Shown: in pieces, positions 46,201 through 53,483 of the stretch
How the letters are laid out: each line of letters starts with the position of its first letter
Numbering within the stretch: the first letter of the stretch is position 1
Source of the DNA: Saccharicrinis sp050296935
GTDB taxonomy: Bacteria > Bacteroidota > Bacteroidia > Bacteroidales > Marinilabiliaceae
Assembly: GCA_050296935.1 (NCBI GenBank)
Contig: JBNKRV010000290.1
Coordinates: 1-64,000, forward strand
Direction of reading: 5' to 3'
Length of the DNA stretch: 64,000 nucleotides
The notes under the pieces: generated by a model
What the model saw: only the letters and a program-made list of their open reading frames with translations
Database searches by the model: none
What the model was told of the DNA's origin: nothing
Made by a program: the position numbers and the translations under genes

Positions 46201-47577
46201 GTTGCCACTGGAGTGAAAAATATCTCGTTAAATTATAATGAAACAAACGGTACCATTTTACCCGGATATTTACCTTCTTCAAGATTTATGGGAACATCCA
46301 CTTACAATGGTTTTAGTGCACCTGGTTATGGATTTGTATTAGGAATGCAAGATCGGAACTTTGCAAAAAAAGCGGCTGATAACGGATGGATTACAGCTGA
46401 TGAGATCAATCAGCCCTACATTATGACCCATCAGGAAGACTTTACTGTTAAAGCCACGATACAGCCTATAAATGGATTAAGAATAGATTTAAATGCCAAT
46501 AGAAGATATTCTAACAACATGGATGAGTATTATTTTATGGAAGGTGACAAATTCTCATCATCTAACACCAGAGAAAACGGTAATTTTTCTATGACATTTA
46601 ATATCATTAATACAGCTTTTAATAAGGTTAGTAAAAAAGGTACTTTTGAATCTTCAGCTTATAATAAGTTTTTGAGTAACAGACAGGATATTCTGGATAG
46701 ATTAATTGGTAAAAGGGAAGGTAATCCCGACAATAAAACGGATGAATATTCGCTAAAACCTAACAAATATGGATACAATGAGTATTCACAAGATGTATTA
46801 ATCCCGGCATTTCTTTCTGCATATAGTGGAACTGATCCTGATAACATTTTCCTTGATCTATTCCCGTCAATACTCAAGATGCATCCGAACTGGAGGGTTA
46901 CTTATAACGGATTATCAAAAATTAAACCGTTGAAGAAATATATTCGTTCTTTCGATATTTCTCATGGTTACAGGTCAACCTATAACATAGGTTCATATGC
47001 TACAAACATTGATTACAATGATAATGAAAGTGGAATTAGCTGGATAAGAGATGTACAACAAAACCTTTACCTATCAGAATATCAAGTAAATTCAGTTACA
47101 CTAGACGAAACATTCAGTCCTTTAATTGGCTTTAACATTACCTGGCAAAACAGTTTAACCACGCGATTCGAAATCAAGAATAAAAGAACATTAAACTTAA
47201 GCTTAACAAGTAATCAGCTAATTGAAAATCACAATGACGAATTTGTAATTGGATTGGGATACCGGTTTGATAAAATGGATATGATTTTAGGCAGTGGCAG
47301 AGGGGCTAAAAAAATGTCCAGTGATTTAAATTTAAGATTTGATATATCAGTAAGAGACAATATTTCACTGATAAGAAAAATTGAAGATGGTGTAAATCAG
47401 TTAACTTCAGGTGCAAAAATAACTACTATTAAATTTACAGCTGACTATGTATTAAGTGATCGGTTCAACATGCAGGTATTTTATGACAGAGGTGTTAACA
47501 AGCCATATATTTCATTATCATATCCGACTACTACAAGTAATTTTGGTGTAAGCTTTAGTTTTTCATTAACCCAGTAA
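40207..47577 (+). CDS. sprA: Type IX secretion outer-membrane translocon SprA (Sov)
   Basis: Giant outer-membrane barrel that exports type IX secretion substrates and is needed for gliding in motile species. The 2,456-aa protein begins at TTG (MRKVFSYISVCFILLFSSAF), the only start that gives a signal peptide (cleavage after about 29). The family hallmark ...PNVIEDEGQAYIDDFEGTE is present near residue 840, as are FNPNINLGIDGLDNLFGG and the C-terminal NFGVSFSFSLTQ strand. Other T9SS genes (porK-N, porV) are not in the window. No interruption is visible over 7.4 kb. Confidence 0.97.
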   Translation: MRKVFSYISVCFILLFSSAFVGFNIVHANNQASNRPQQEIQEPDSTKQETRFQPLEKTNNPFLDPGQTNAIQLKQTESLTYTSKYNPKTGLVYFYRKIGNIDVLLPYTMTLEEYMDDDIRNSMMAYWEERSRTNDNDGRFDLFNPNINLGIDGLDNLFGGNLINIKPQGRAELRIGINTTEIDNPTLQENLRKTTTFDFEEKIQMNIQGNIGDKVKLGINYNTEATFDFENEVKLEYEGKEDDIIQSIEAGNVSLSLPGTLITGSQSLFGVKTDMQFGKLSVSTVLSQQRGETSVLDIQGGAQKQEFELPINEYDKNRHFFLSNFFRDQYNEAQKNYPIQSKITVKKIEVWITNRASNFDDARNILGFMDLGETGSNMYNTDAWDPAPYKNPDNESNNLYNQLNNRYSAIRDINAVSKTFSGTSIVSGIDYEKIENARLLSPSEYTLNSRLGFISLNSSLNADEVLAVAFEYDYAGETFTVGEFTNSLSEAGSTLFLKLIKSTNLTPEVKPTWDLMMKNIYAIRAYQVNRDDFEFDIAYVDDSTGAYINYLPEDYLFPEDSIPLLLRLLDLDKLNEVYDPIPDGTFDYIENQTIYPQNGRIIFPMLEPFGTHIKELIENRPNLTDTQKQQLIDKYVYQSLYTTTQTLATQEAEKNKFWLRGSYKSSTSSEISLNAQNIPQGSVIVTAGGIKLTENVDYTVDYSFGTVKIINQGLLSSGSPIQVSLESQSLFNLQTKTLIGTHLNYQFNENFNIGGTVEYLREQPLTQKVNIGDEPIANTIYGFNTSYFTESQWLTNTLDKLPLLQLKDPSSVEFEGEFAQLLPGHPNVIEDEGQAYIDDFEGTETSIDMRNWTAWSLASTPKGQPDMFPNADNINDLSYGYDRAKLAWYTIDPLFSRKNQYTPNHIVSDLDEKSNHYVRQIFQDEIFPNRETAYGEPTYLSVLNLAYYPKERGPYNYQTDGYDTNGQLINTDNNWGGIQRRVETNDFEAANIEFIEFWVMDPFIYNENLDGDLFINLGNISEDVLNDSRKYFEQGMPGPDEPFEVDSTAWGYVPTKQSLVNAFSNEPNVRIRQDIGLDGLTNEQERSFHKAFMDQIEFLRNNGGLSEEAYQKIYDDPSADNYHYYRGSDFDQNKVGILDRYKNFNGPEGNSVPSEFSPEAYSTAALSQPDQEDINKDNTLSETESYFQYHVALNADNMQVGENYITDLRTKVITLPNDKVDTVKWYQFRIPVATPDATVGNISDFRSIRFMRMFLRGFNDTTVLRFATLDLVRSEWRKYTNELAEKNEVIATNQNTRFETGSVNIEENADKTPIGYVLPPGIDRIIDPANPQLRQLNEQSIILKVTNLPKNERKAIFKTMNIDMRQYGRIKMEVHAEELIGEEGSIGDNNVMAFIRMGSDSKDNYYEYEIPLKMSPHGTIIAEEVWPESNRFDFDLQELQTTKLERNRSNSPTNDVFRRQVGNNLIKIKGNPNLGNIRTIMLGVRSTVGNKDVSFETWFNELRLSNFNEKGGWAANARMNVKLSDFGNVSFAGSTSSAGFGSIDQSVTERSQEDFYQYDFATNLELGKLLGAESRMSIPFYYSQSKEVTTPEYYPLDPDIPIDVALDNAQSDAERDSIKNLSQDVVDRKSINFTNVKLKPKNNEKPKIYDVSNLSATYAYNETKAHDPNTEKSIDKDFKAVLAYNFNNRPKVYEPFKNSKLLKGKAFKLIKDFNFSLMPTQLSYKTEMLRNYRETHLRNLNNPSYKIPVTVRKDFNWNRYFDIRYNLTKSLKFDFSSATNARIDEPEGLVNKEDMDQYDLWKDSVLTNIFNGGRVTNYQHNFNINYNLPINKLPLLNWTNSTVRYTGMYNWVAAPQSTDETLDWGNTIRNSNNVQGSFQMNLNTLYNQSKYLKGLSRKYGNQRSENKNTKRTVRYNDEGITLVKGQSYIINHKLKTDDVRVRMFDQNGRTARGKTVPINDSKIEFIPEADYEDARVMVTGTVEDKTTIIGTIVDYTAMVATGVKNISLNYNETNGTILPGYLPSSRFMGTSTYNGFSAPGYGFVLGMQDRNFAKKAADNGWITADEINQPYIMTHQEDFTVKATIQPINGLRIDLNANRRYSNNMDEYYFMEGDKFSSSNTRENGNFSMTFNIINTAFNKVSKKGTFESSAYNKFLSNRQDILDRLIGKREGNPDNKTDEYSLKPNKYGYNEYSQDVLIPAFLSAYSGTDPDNIFLDLFPSILKMHPNWRVTYNGLSKIKPLKKYIRSFDISHGYRSTYNIGSYATNIDYNDNESGISWIRDVQQNLYLSEYQVNSVTLDETFSPLIGFNITWQNSLTTRFEIKNKRTLNLSLTSNQLIENHNDEFVIGLGYRFDKMDMILGSGRGAKKMSSDLNLRFDISVRDNISLIRKIEDGVNQLTSGAKITTIKFTADYVLSDRFNMQVFYDRGVNKPYISLSYPTTTSNFGVSFSFSLTQ

Positions 47578-47878
47578 ATTTGGTTCTCATACAGCATATT
47601 GTGTCCGAACATTTATATACCGTTGCGCCCGGTTTAACAAACATCATTTTATTTATATTGTAATGATATCCCCTATCTATATATTGACAGTTAACTAATG
47701 TTTTTAACCAGTAATATGCATTAGAAAATACATTACGCATTGAAATTACAATAGATCAGTTTTTAAGATCCTTCATTTTCGTCTGCGTTTGAGATTGTTT
47801 TTTATTTTCCTCTTTAATTATTGTTTTAAAGAAAGCTGTCTCAAACCACTTCAAAAACACTAAGGTTAAGTATTCGGA
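47578..47878. other. Intergenic region after sprA, no gene seen
   Basis: About 300 bases between sprA and the EamA transporter. A short stem (ACCG...CGGT near 47621) is the only hairpin close to the sprA stop and has no T run. TAATATGCATTAGAA near 47713 also occurs near 31849. No gene is supported. Confidence 0.5.
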
Positions 47879-47886
47879 TACATTTG
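47879..47886 (+). promoter_or_regulatory. Candidate -7 element of the EamA gene
   Basis: TACATTTG matches TAnnTTTG and lies 44 bases before the preferred ATG at 47931. Transcription from here would begin after the alternative GTG at 47889. Confidence 0.4.
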
Positions 47887-47930
47887 GAGTGATTAAATTA
47901 TGCATCTTTAAACTTGTTTTTGCTTTACTT

Positions 47931-48833
47931 ATGAAAAACATACTAAAACACACATACTCCCTTGCCATTATTGCATGTTTACTTTGGTCTACTGCATTTG
48001 CAGGCATAAAGATCGGGCTACAATATACAACTCCATTTCAATTTGCTGGTATGCGTTTTTTCCTGGCTGGCATTCTAATTCTTCCTCTAACCCGAAACTA
48101 CAAAAAACTATTTCGTGCTCTAAGAGATCATCCCTGGCAGATATTTAAAGTATCTCTTTTCCAGACTATCATTTTATATAGCCTTTTTTATACAGGAATA
48201 AATATGGTTTCCGGTGCGATTACAGCCATTATTATTGGCTCTCAGCCACTCTTTGCCGCAATTGTATCCAGCATGATGCAAAAGAACGACCGTTTAAGTT
48301 CCCAAAAGCTAGGTGCGATATCATTAGGTATAACAGGTATCATATTAATTGCATATCATAAGGGATTTTCTTCTGAAAATGGGTTGAATCAGATTATTGG
48401 AATACTAATATTATTACTGGCAAACATTGCCTCCGGGGTTGGAAATGTATTTGTTGTACGACAGAAAGGTAAAATGAGTCCTTCAATTCTGAGTTCCTGG
48501 CAAATGATAATTGGCGGTTTTTCAATCTTTATATTATCATTATTCATTGAACCTTTTAATGGATTTACTCATCCATACCCGTATTACATATCATTGGGAT
48601 GGCTAAGTTTCCTATCGGCTTCAGCATTTACAATATGGTTTTATCTTTTACAGCGTCCCGGAGTACTAGTATCTGATTTAAACATCTGGAAATTTATAAT
48701 TCCAATCTTTGGAGCCATTTTAAGTTGGCTAATTATTCCTGAAGAAGAACCAGAAGTCATCCCTATAGTTGGTATGATAATTATTGGAGCCTCCTTAATA
48801 TTTTATGGTATTATCAATAAAAATAAGAAATAG
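47931..48833 (+). CDS. EamA-family (DMT) transporter
   Basis: A 300-aa inner-membrane protein with ten predicted transmembrane helices arranged as two EamA repeats. SLAIIACLLWSTAFAGIKIG begins the first repeat. The second begins around NQIIGILILLLANIASGVGN. It belongs to the drug/metabolite transporter superfamily; the substrate (amino acid, nucleotide sugar or other metabolite) cannot be predicted. The ATG at 47931 is preferred over a GTG at 47889 because it sits directly before the first helix. A family B repeat follows 46 bases after the stop. Confidence 0.9.
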   Translation: MKNILKHTYSLAIIACLLWSTAFAGIKIGLQYTTPFQFAGMRFFLAGILILPLTRNYKKLFRALRDHPWQIFKVSLFQTIILYSLFYTGINMVSGAITAIIIGSQPLFAAIVSSMMQKNDRLSSQKLGAISLGITGIILIAYHKGFSSENGLNQIIGILILLLANIASGVGNVFVVRQKGKMSPSILSSWQMIIGGFSIFILSLFIEPFNGFTHPYPYYISLGWLSFLSASAFTIWFYLLQRPGVLVSDLNIWKFIIPIFGAILSWLIIPEEEPEVIPIVGMIIIGASLIFYGIINKNKK

Positions 48834-48879
48834 TCAATTTAAATAGTTATACCTATTTCACCATGAGGCTGGCGCTAAA

Positions 48880-49024
48880 TAGTGTTCGTCTATAAAGTCC
48901 AACTACTGCGTTGTTGCTCAAAATTCAAATCCTCATATACGCTGGTATACTGCGGTTTGAATTTTTCATACGCCTTGTATTTAAACTTTATAATTCAAAC
49001 TCCCGACTTTATGGACAGACACTA
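48880..49024 (+). repeat. Family B MITE-like element, full copy
   Basis: A 145-base element. The left end TAGTGTTCGTCTATAAAGTC matches the complement of the right end (TAGTGTCTGTCCATAAAGTC) in 17 of 20 positions. Inside, AAATTCAAATCC pairs loosely with the GGTTTGAATTT downstream around TATACGCTGGTATA. Both ends sit at TA. The copy at 16445-16593 is the same in inverse orientation, and 136-172 is a right-end fragment. It carries no gene. Confidence 0.8.
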
Positions 49025-49144
49025 AATATTTTTAGAGACATTAACTCTAAATTGAAGTATTGCCGAAGTTTCTACGATATTTTGTAACGCAAAATAAACT
49101 GAATAGAATGATATTATAGCGCCAATATTACGGGGATAATGGTA

Positions 49145-52100
49145 TTAAACATTAATATTGTTTTTGACACTATCATTATTATACTTAAACAATGAGGCCA
49201 CATCAATATAAAATGTAAAAGTGGTACCCTTTTCAATCTCCGATTCAACTTTAATATCACCCCCAAATAAATTCAACAGATTACTTACAATACTTAATCC
49301 CAGTCCCATACCGTTATAAAATTTAGTGTAGTTTTGAGCTTTTTGAAATGGTTCAAATATTAATTTTAAATCTTCTTTCTCAATTCCAATTCCTGTATCC
49401 TCAATTATAAACATTATAGGATGAAAATCTTCTTTATCCATTTTTTTCAGCCTGAATCCTTTTGCTTCTAATTCTTTTGCCTGAACAGATTTAACTGAAA
49501 GTTTAACATACCCCTCCCTGGTAAACTTAAATGCATTTCTTAATAAATTGGATACGATTTGTTTTAAACGGTATCTATCGATAAATATACTTGAATCTGC
49601 TGTTGTTAGTTCGTATGATTGCATAAAACGCACACTCTTGCTCTTTTCTTCAAAAACCAATTCATCAATTGTTTCCTTCACTAATGTGGGTATATGCGTT
49701 TCATGACCTATTAATTGAATGTTTCCTGTTTCTATGCGTGATATATCAATAATATCATTGATTAAAACCAGTAATGTTTCGCTACTTTGGCTGATTACAT
49801 TTAGAAAATGTTTTTTTTGCTCTTGTTCAAAATCTTCTGATTGAAGCAAGCTTGAAAAACCAATAATCGCATTCATAGGCGTTCTGATTTCATGCGATAG
49901 ATTGGCCAGAAACGACGTTTTCAATCTGTCCGATTCCTCAGCCTTTATCTTTGCATTTTCTAAATCTGCAGTTCTTAGCTTTACAATATCTTCAAGGTAA
50001 TTCCTATGAATCTCCAGTTCTGTTTTTTGATTAAGAATCTCCTCTTTAGTTGACCTTAGTTCCTCATTAGCATAAGTTAAAGCTTTAGTTTTCTCTTCTA
50101 CCTTCTTTAATAATATTTTCTCTTGTTTATCATACCACGCCAATCTGATTTTAAATATTAATAGAATTATTGTTGCTCCTATTAAACCTAATAATATTCT
50201 GAAAACCAAAGTTTGATAAAACTCTGCTTTAACTTTAAGTTCTAATTCAGCAACACCAGCACTTTCAATCCCATCATTGTTATACCCTTTTACTCTAAGA
50301 GTATAACTCCCTTTATTTAAATTATTATAGGTTATCACCTGATACGAATAACCTTCATTCCAATCTTTATCAAAACCCTCCAACTTCCATTTAATCTTAT
50401 TTTCATTGCTATTTGAATAATTTAATATTGATATATAAAATTCAATGGTCGACTTGTTCCCATCAATAACAATGGAAGAATCGGACAGATAAACAACATC
50501 ATCGTATAAGTAATCACCATGAGAAACAAGGTTATCTTCTACAAGATAGGAATCAATGAATAAATCTGCTTTATATTCATTTATCGGTAAATCATTGGGG
50601 TTAAACTCAATAAAACCACCATACCCTCCAAATAAGATATTACCATCTGGTGCATGGTAACAGGCTAAATCATTAAATTCATTACAATAAGTACCATCTA
50701 TTGATTTAAAATTATTGGTTTCCCTGGTTTGAGTATTAACTCTGCTAATACCAAAGTTGGAACTTATCCAGAAGTTGCCATTATCATCAGGTACAATTCC
50801 ATATACATAACTATCCAACATATCAATAGCCAGTTCCCTGGATATTGTATTGCTTTGCGGATCATAAATTAATACTCCATTACCGTATGTTGCCAGCCAG
50901 ATATTATCATTTGAATCTACTTTAATATCTAAAATTATATTAGGCTTTTGGGGGTTATCTGTAAGATCTTTAACCCGGATACAGGAGTATACTCCTGATT
51001 TCAGATCATATTTCCAAAGCTCGCCCCTTCTATTGGATATCCAAAGCAGGTTTTTATCCATCGAATAATCAATGGATGTAAACCGATAATTTAAGGATGT
51101 ACTATCGCAATTTTTTATGGGTAATAGCTCATAGCTATTGGTTAAAACATTTAATTTTATTAAGCCAGATCGACTTGTCAGATATATTTCATTTTTAACA
51201 ATTGGCGTTAAACACGTAATAAAGTTTATTCGCTGATCATCATAAGATGGAATTTTAAACCGTGTAATTTTAAATTCATCTTTATTCAGGTTATAAGTAA
51301 CTAATCCTTTATCTGTACAAATCCATAAATTACTTTTATCATCTTCAATAATTCTATAGGGAATAGAACCTATATTAAAATCAACTTTTTCGAATAATTC
51401 ATTAGATTTCTTTTTCCTATAAAGCTGGCCATTTGATTTCAACCAGTAGCTTCCCTTCGAATCTTTGATTAACGTATATGTTTCATTGATTTCACCATTG
51501 CTTAACTCTGAAAGGTTAAAGTGTTTAAATTTCGATTTATAATAATCATATTTTGAAAGTCCCTTGCTAGTAGCAACAAATAGAATTGTACTATTCTGAC
51601 ATAGTTGTAAATCATTTATTTGATTACTTACAATGGCATCTTCTCCAGATTGGGTAGTATAATGATTTTCAACTTCATTATTGCTGTTCACATAATATAG
51701 ACCATTATTTTCTGAACCAATCCAATATCCTCCTTTGCTATCCATCGCAATATTATTCAACTCAATACCTTCTGATGCTTGATATATTTTTTTAACAAGC
51801 CCTTTTTGCCAATTAAAATTATATAGAGTATTACCAGATGTAAAAACAATGTTATCGTTATCACTTTCAATGAGATGAATAATAGGCAATGATTCTTTAA
51901 CCGGTTGGGTTTCAAAAGATGATCCAGTAAAAAAGTAAGACTGAAGATACTCTCCCTGATAATTAAACTGCATTAAACCATCAGTAGTTGTTACCCAGAT
52001 AAAGTTTTGTTGCTTAGTAATATTGGTTATGATATCCGGAAATTCAAACTTAGATTTATAGGCATCATTAAGTTTAATAAAAACATTCGTCGATGGGTGA

Positions 52101-52585
52101 AAATAATAAAGTCCTTGAGAGTTAGTTCCCACTAAAAGACAGTCTTTTGTAAAGTGACAAAGAGAAGTAATTTCTACAATACCTGAGCTATTGGATGCAT
52201 CTGGCTTTATATAAAACTGCTCATAAGAGTTTTTAACAATATCGACCTTATTAATTCCTCCAATTGATGTTCCAACCCAAAATGTATAGGCAAATAAATT
52301 CTGTTCAATGCAATTAATGGCGTTATCACTTAAGACTACACTATCACCATTACTTCTCCCAAAAATGTCAAAAAATAATCCATCATGCCTCATAAGTCCA
52401 TCAGAGGATCCGATCCACACATAACCTTTACTGTCTTGATAAAGGGTTTTTAATCGTGTATGAAACAGCTCACTCTGATCACTGTAGTTTTCAAAACCAC
52501 CAAATTCAGATTGAGCAAATAATTCCAATTCAGAATAAAACAGGGTACTTAAAAAAATTAATAATGCTAACTTGCTCTTATTCAC
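49145..52585 (-). CDS. Propeller-type sensor histidine kinase
   Basis: A 1,146-aa signalling protein. After a signal peptide come about twelve two-component propeller repeats (for example VWIGSSDGLMR, FWVGTSIGGIN, YWIGSENNGLY, NIWLATYGNGV, NFWISSNFGIS), together a two-bladed sensor to about residue 690. A Y_Y_Y domain follows (WKLEGFDKDWNEG), then a transmembrane helix near 795 and a coiled coil. HisKA (NLSHEIRTPMNA) and HATPase (NLLRNAFKF, EDTGIGI, GMGLGLSIVS) come last. It lacks the receiver and AraC domains of classic hybrid systems, and no response regulator is adjacent. In Bacteroidota such sensors often detect glycans or other polymers. Confidence 0.9.
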   Translation of the reverse strand: MNKSKLALLIFLSTLFYSELELFAQSEFGGFENYSDQSELFHTRLKTLYQDSKGYVWIGSSDGLMRHDGLFFDIFGRSNGDSVVLSDNAINCIEQNLFAYTFWVGTSIGGINKVDIVKNSYEQFYIKPDASNSSGIVEITSLCHFTKDCLLVGTNSQGLYYFHPSTNVFIKLNDAYKSKFEFPDIITNITKQQNFIWVTTTDGLMQFNYQGEYLQSYFFTGSSFETQPVKESLPIIHLIESDNDNIVFTSGNTLYNFNWQKGLVKKIYQASEGIELNNIAMDSKGGYWIGSENNGLYYVNSNNEVENHYTTQSGEDAIVSNQINDLQLCQNSTILFVATSKGLSKYDYYKSKFKHFNLSELSNGEINETYTLIKDSKGSYWLKSNGQLYRKKKSNELFEKVDFNIGSIPYRIIEDDKSNLWICTDKGLVTYNLNKDEFKITRFKIPSYDDQRINFITCLTPIVKNEIYLTSRSGLIKLNVLTNSYELLPIKNCDSTSLNYRFTSIDYSMDKNLLWISNRRGELWKYDLKSGVYSCIRVKDLTDNPQKPNIILDIKVDSNDNIWLATYGNGVLIYDPQSNTISRELAIDMLDSYVYGIVPDDNGNFWISSNFGISRVNTQTRETNNFKSIDGTYCNEFNDLACYHAPDGNILFGGYGGFIEFNPNDLPINEYKADLFIDSYLVEDNLVSHGDYLYDDVVYLSDSSIVIDGNKSTIEFYISILNYSNSNENKIKWKLEGFDKDWNEGYSYQVITYNNLNKGSYTLRVKGYNNDGIESAGVAELELKVKAEFYQTLVFRILLGLIGATIILLIFKIRLAWYDKQEKILLKKVEEKTKALTYANEELRSTKEEILNQKTELEIHRNYLEDIVKLRTADLENAKIKAEESDRLKTSFLANLSHEIRTPMNAIIGFSSLLQSEDFEQEQKKHFLNVISQSSETLLVLINDIIDISRIETGNIQLIGHETHIPTLVKETIDELVFEEKSKSVRFMQSYELTTADSSIFIDRYRLKQIVSNLLRNAFKFTREGYVKLSVKSVQAKELEAKGFRLKKMDKEDFHPIMFIIEDTGIGIEKEDLKLIFEPFQKAQNYTKFYNGMGLGLSIVSNLLNLFGGDIKVESEIEKGTTFTFYIDVASLFKYNNDSVKNNINV

Positions 52586-52651
52586 TATATATAATTATCA
52601 CAATACATTTATGCTAACGATAATAAAATAAAAAAGTTACTTTAAAATTAT

Positions 52652-53362
52652 TCAAACCCCTAAGAATTGAATGGCAACTCCTGATAAGAATATCAAAATG
52701 CCAGCAATAAAATGAGTATATAAACTTATTTTTTTTGTTGACACAAAAGTAAATCCGTAACTGATCATTAATACAATACCAAGCATTGTAAGCAGAGTTG
52801 TTATTCCAAAAACAACTACTACCTGCAGCATTCCTGAAATACTTATTTGAGATGCCGGGTAAAGTAACAATGGAATCAGAACCTCACAAGGTCCTAATAC
52901 AAAAATAATAAATAACACCCATGGTGTTATTGACTTACCTTTACTTGAATGCACATGGCTGTGAGAATTATAATGAGTATGCTTATGCTTATGAAAAATT
53001 CCATCCTGATGTAAATGAACATGTGAGTGAGGTTTGCCTTTTAAAGCTTTTCGAAGTCCCCATATTGAATAAACTAATCCAAATGCGATCAAACTCCATG
53101 CTGCCAGGTTTCCTCTTGTGGATTCAATAAAATTTAACTTTTCCAGACTCAATCCAAAAGCAATACCTACCAGACCAAGAATTACAGAGCTCAAAATATG
53201 TCCAATACCGCAAATAAAAGTTAACAAGAGCACTTTACTCACATTCCAATTCTTTGCTTTCCCAATTAAAATAAATGGCAAATAATGGTCAGGACCCAGT
53301 ATCGTGTGTACAAAACCGGCTCCAGCTGCAGTAATGGTTAGCAATTGAATTTCATTTGTCAT
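52652..53362 (-). CDS. NicO/UreH-like membrane protein with His-rich loop
   Basis: A 236-aa inner-membrane protein with about six helices. The first segment has GAGFVHTILGPDHYLPFI and the second GIGHILSSV, the H-D-H type motif of nickel/cobalt or urease-accessory UreH-like transporters. A cytosolic or periplasmic loop (about 112-142) is packed with histidines (HSHVHLHQDGIFHKHKHTHY), which suggests binding of a transition metal. The C-terminal half includes FVLGPCEVLIPLLLYPAS. The metal and direction are unknown. No urease or hydrogenase genes are nearby. It is minus strand, between the propeller kinase and mutS2. Confidence 0.82.
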   Translation of the reverse strand: MTNEIQLLTITAAGAGFVHTILGPDHYLPFILIGKAKNWNVSKVLLLTFICGIGHILSSVILGLVGIAFGLSLEKLNFIESTRGNLAAWSLIAFGLVYSIWGLRKALKGKPHSHVHLHQDGIFHKHKHTHYNSHSHVHSSKGKSITPWVLFIIFVLGPCEVLIPLLLYPASQISISGMLQVVVVFGITTLLTMLGIVLMISYGFTFVSTKKISLYTHFIAGILIFLSGVAIQFLGV

Positions 53363-53483
53363 TTAATACCTTTGATAAAGTAACAATTATGCTAGTTGTA
53401 AATGTATCTAATTTTAATGATTAAATGAATATATATCAACACATTAATCCACTAATTTTGTTGACAATATTAATTACTCAGAT

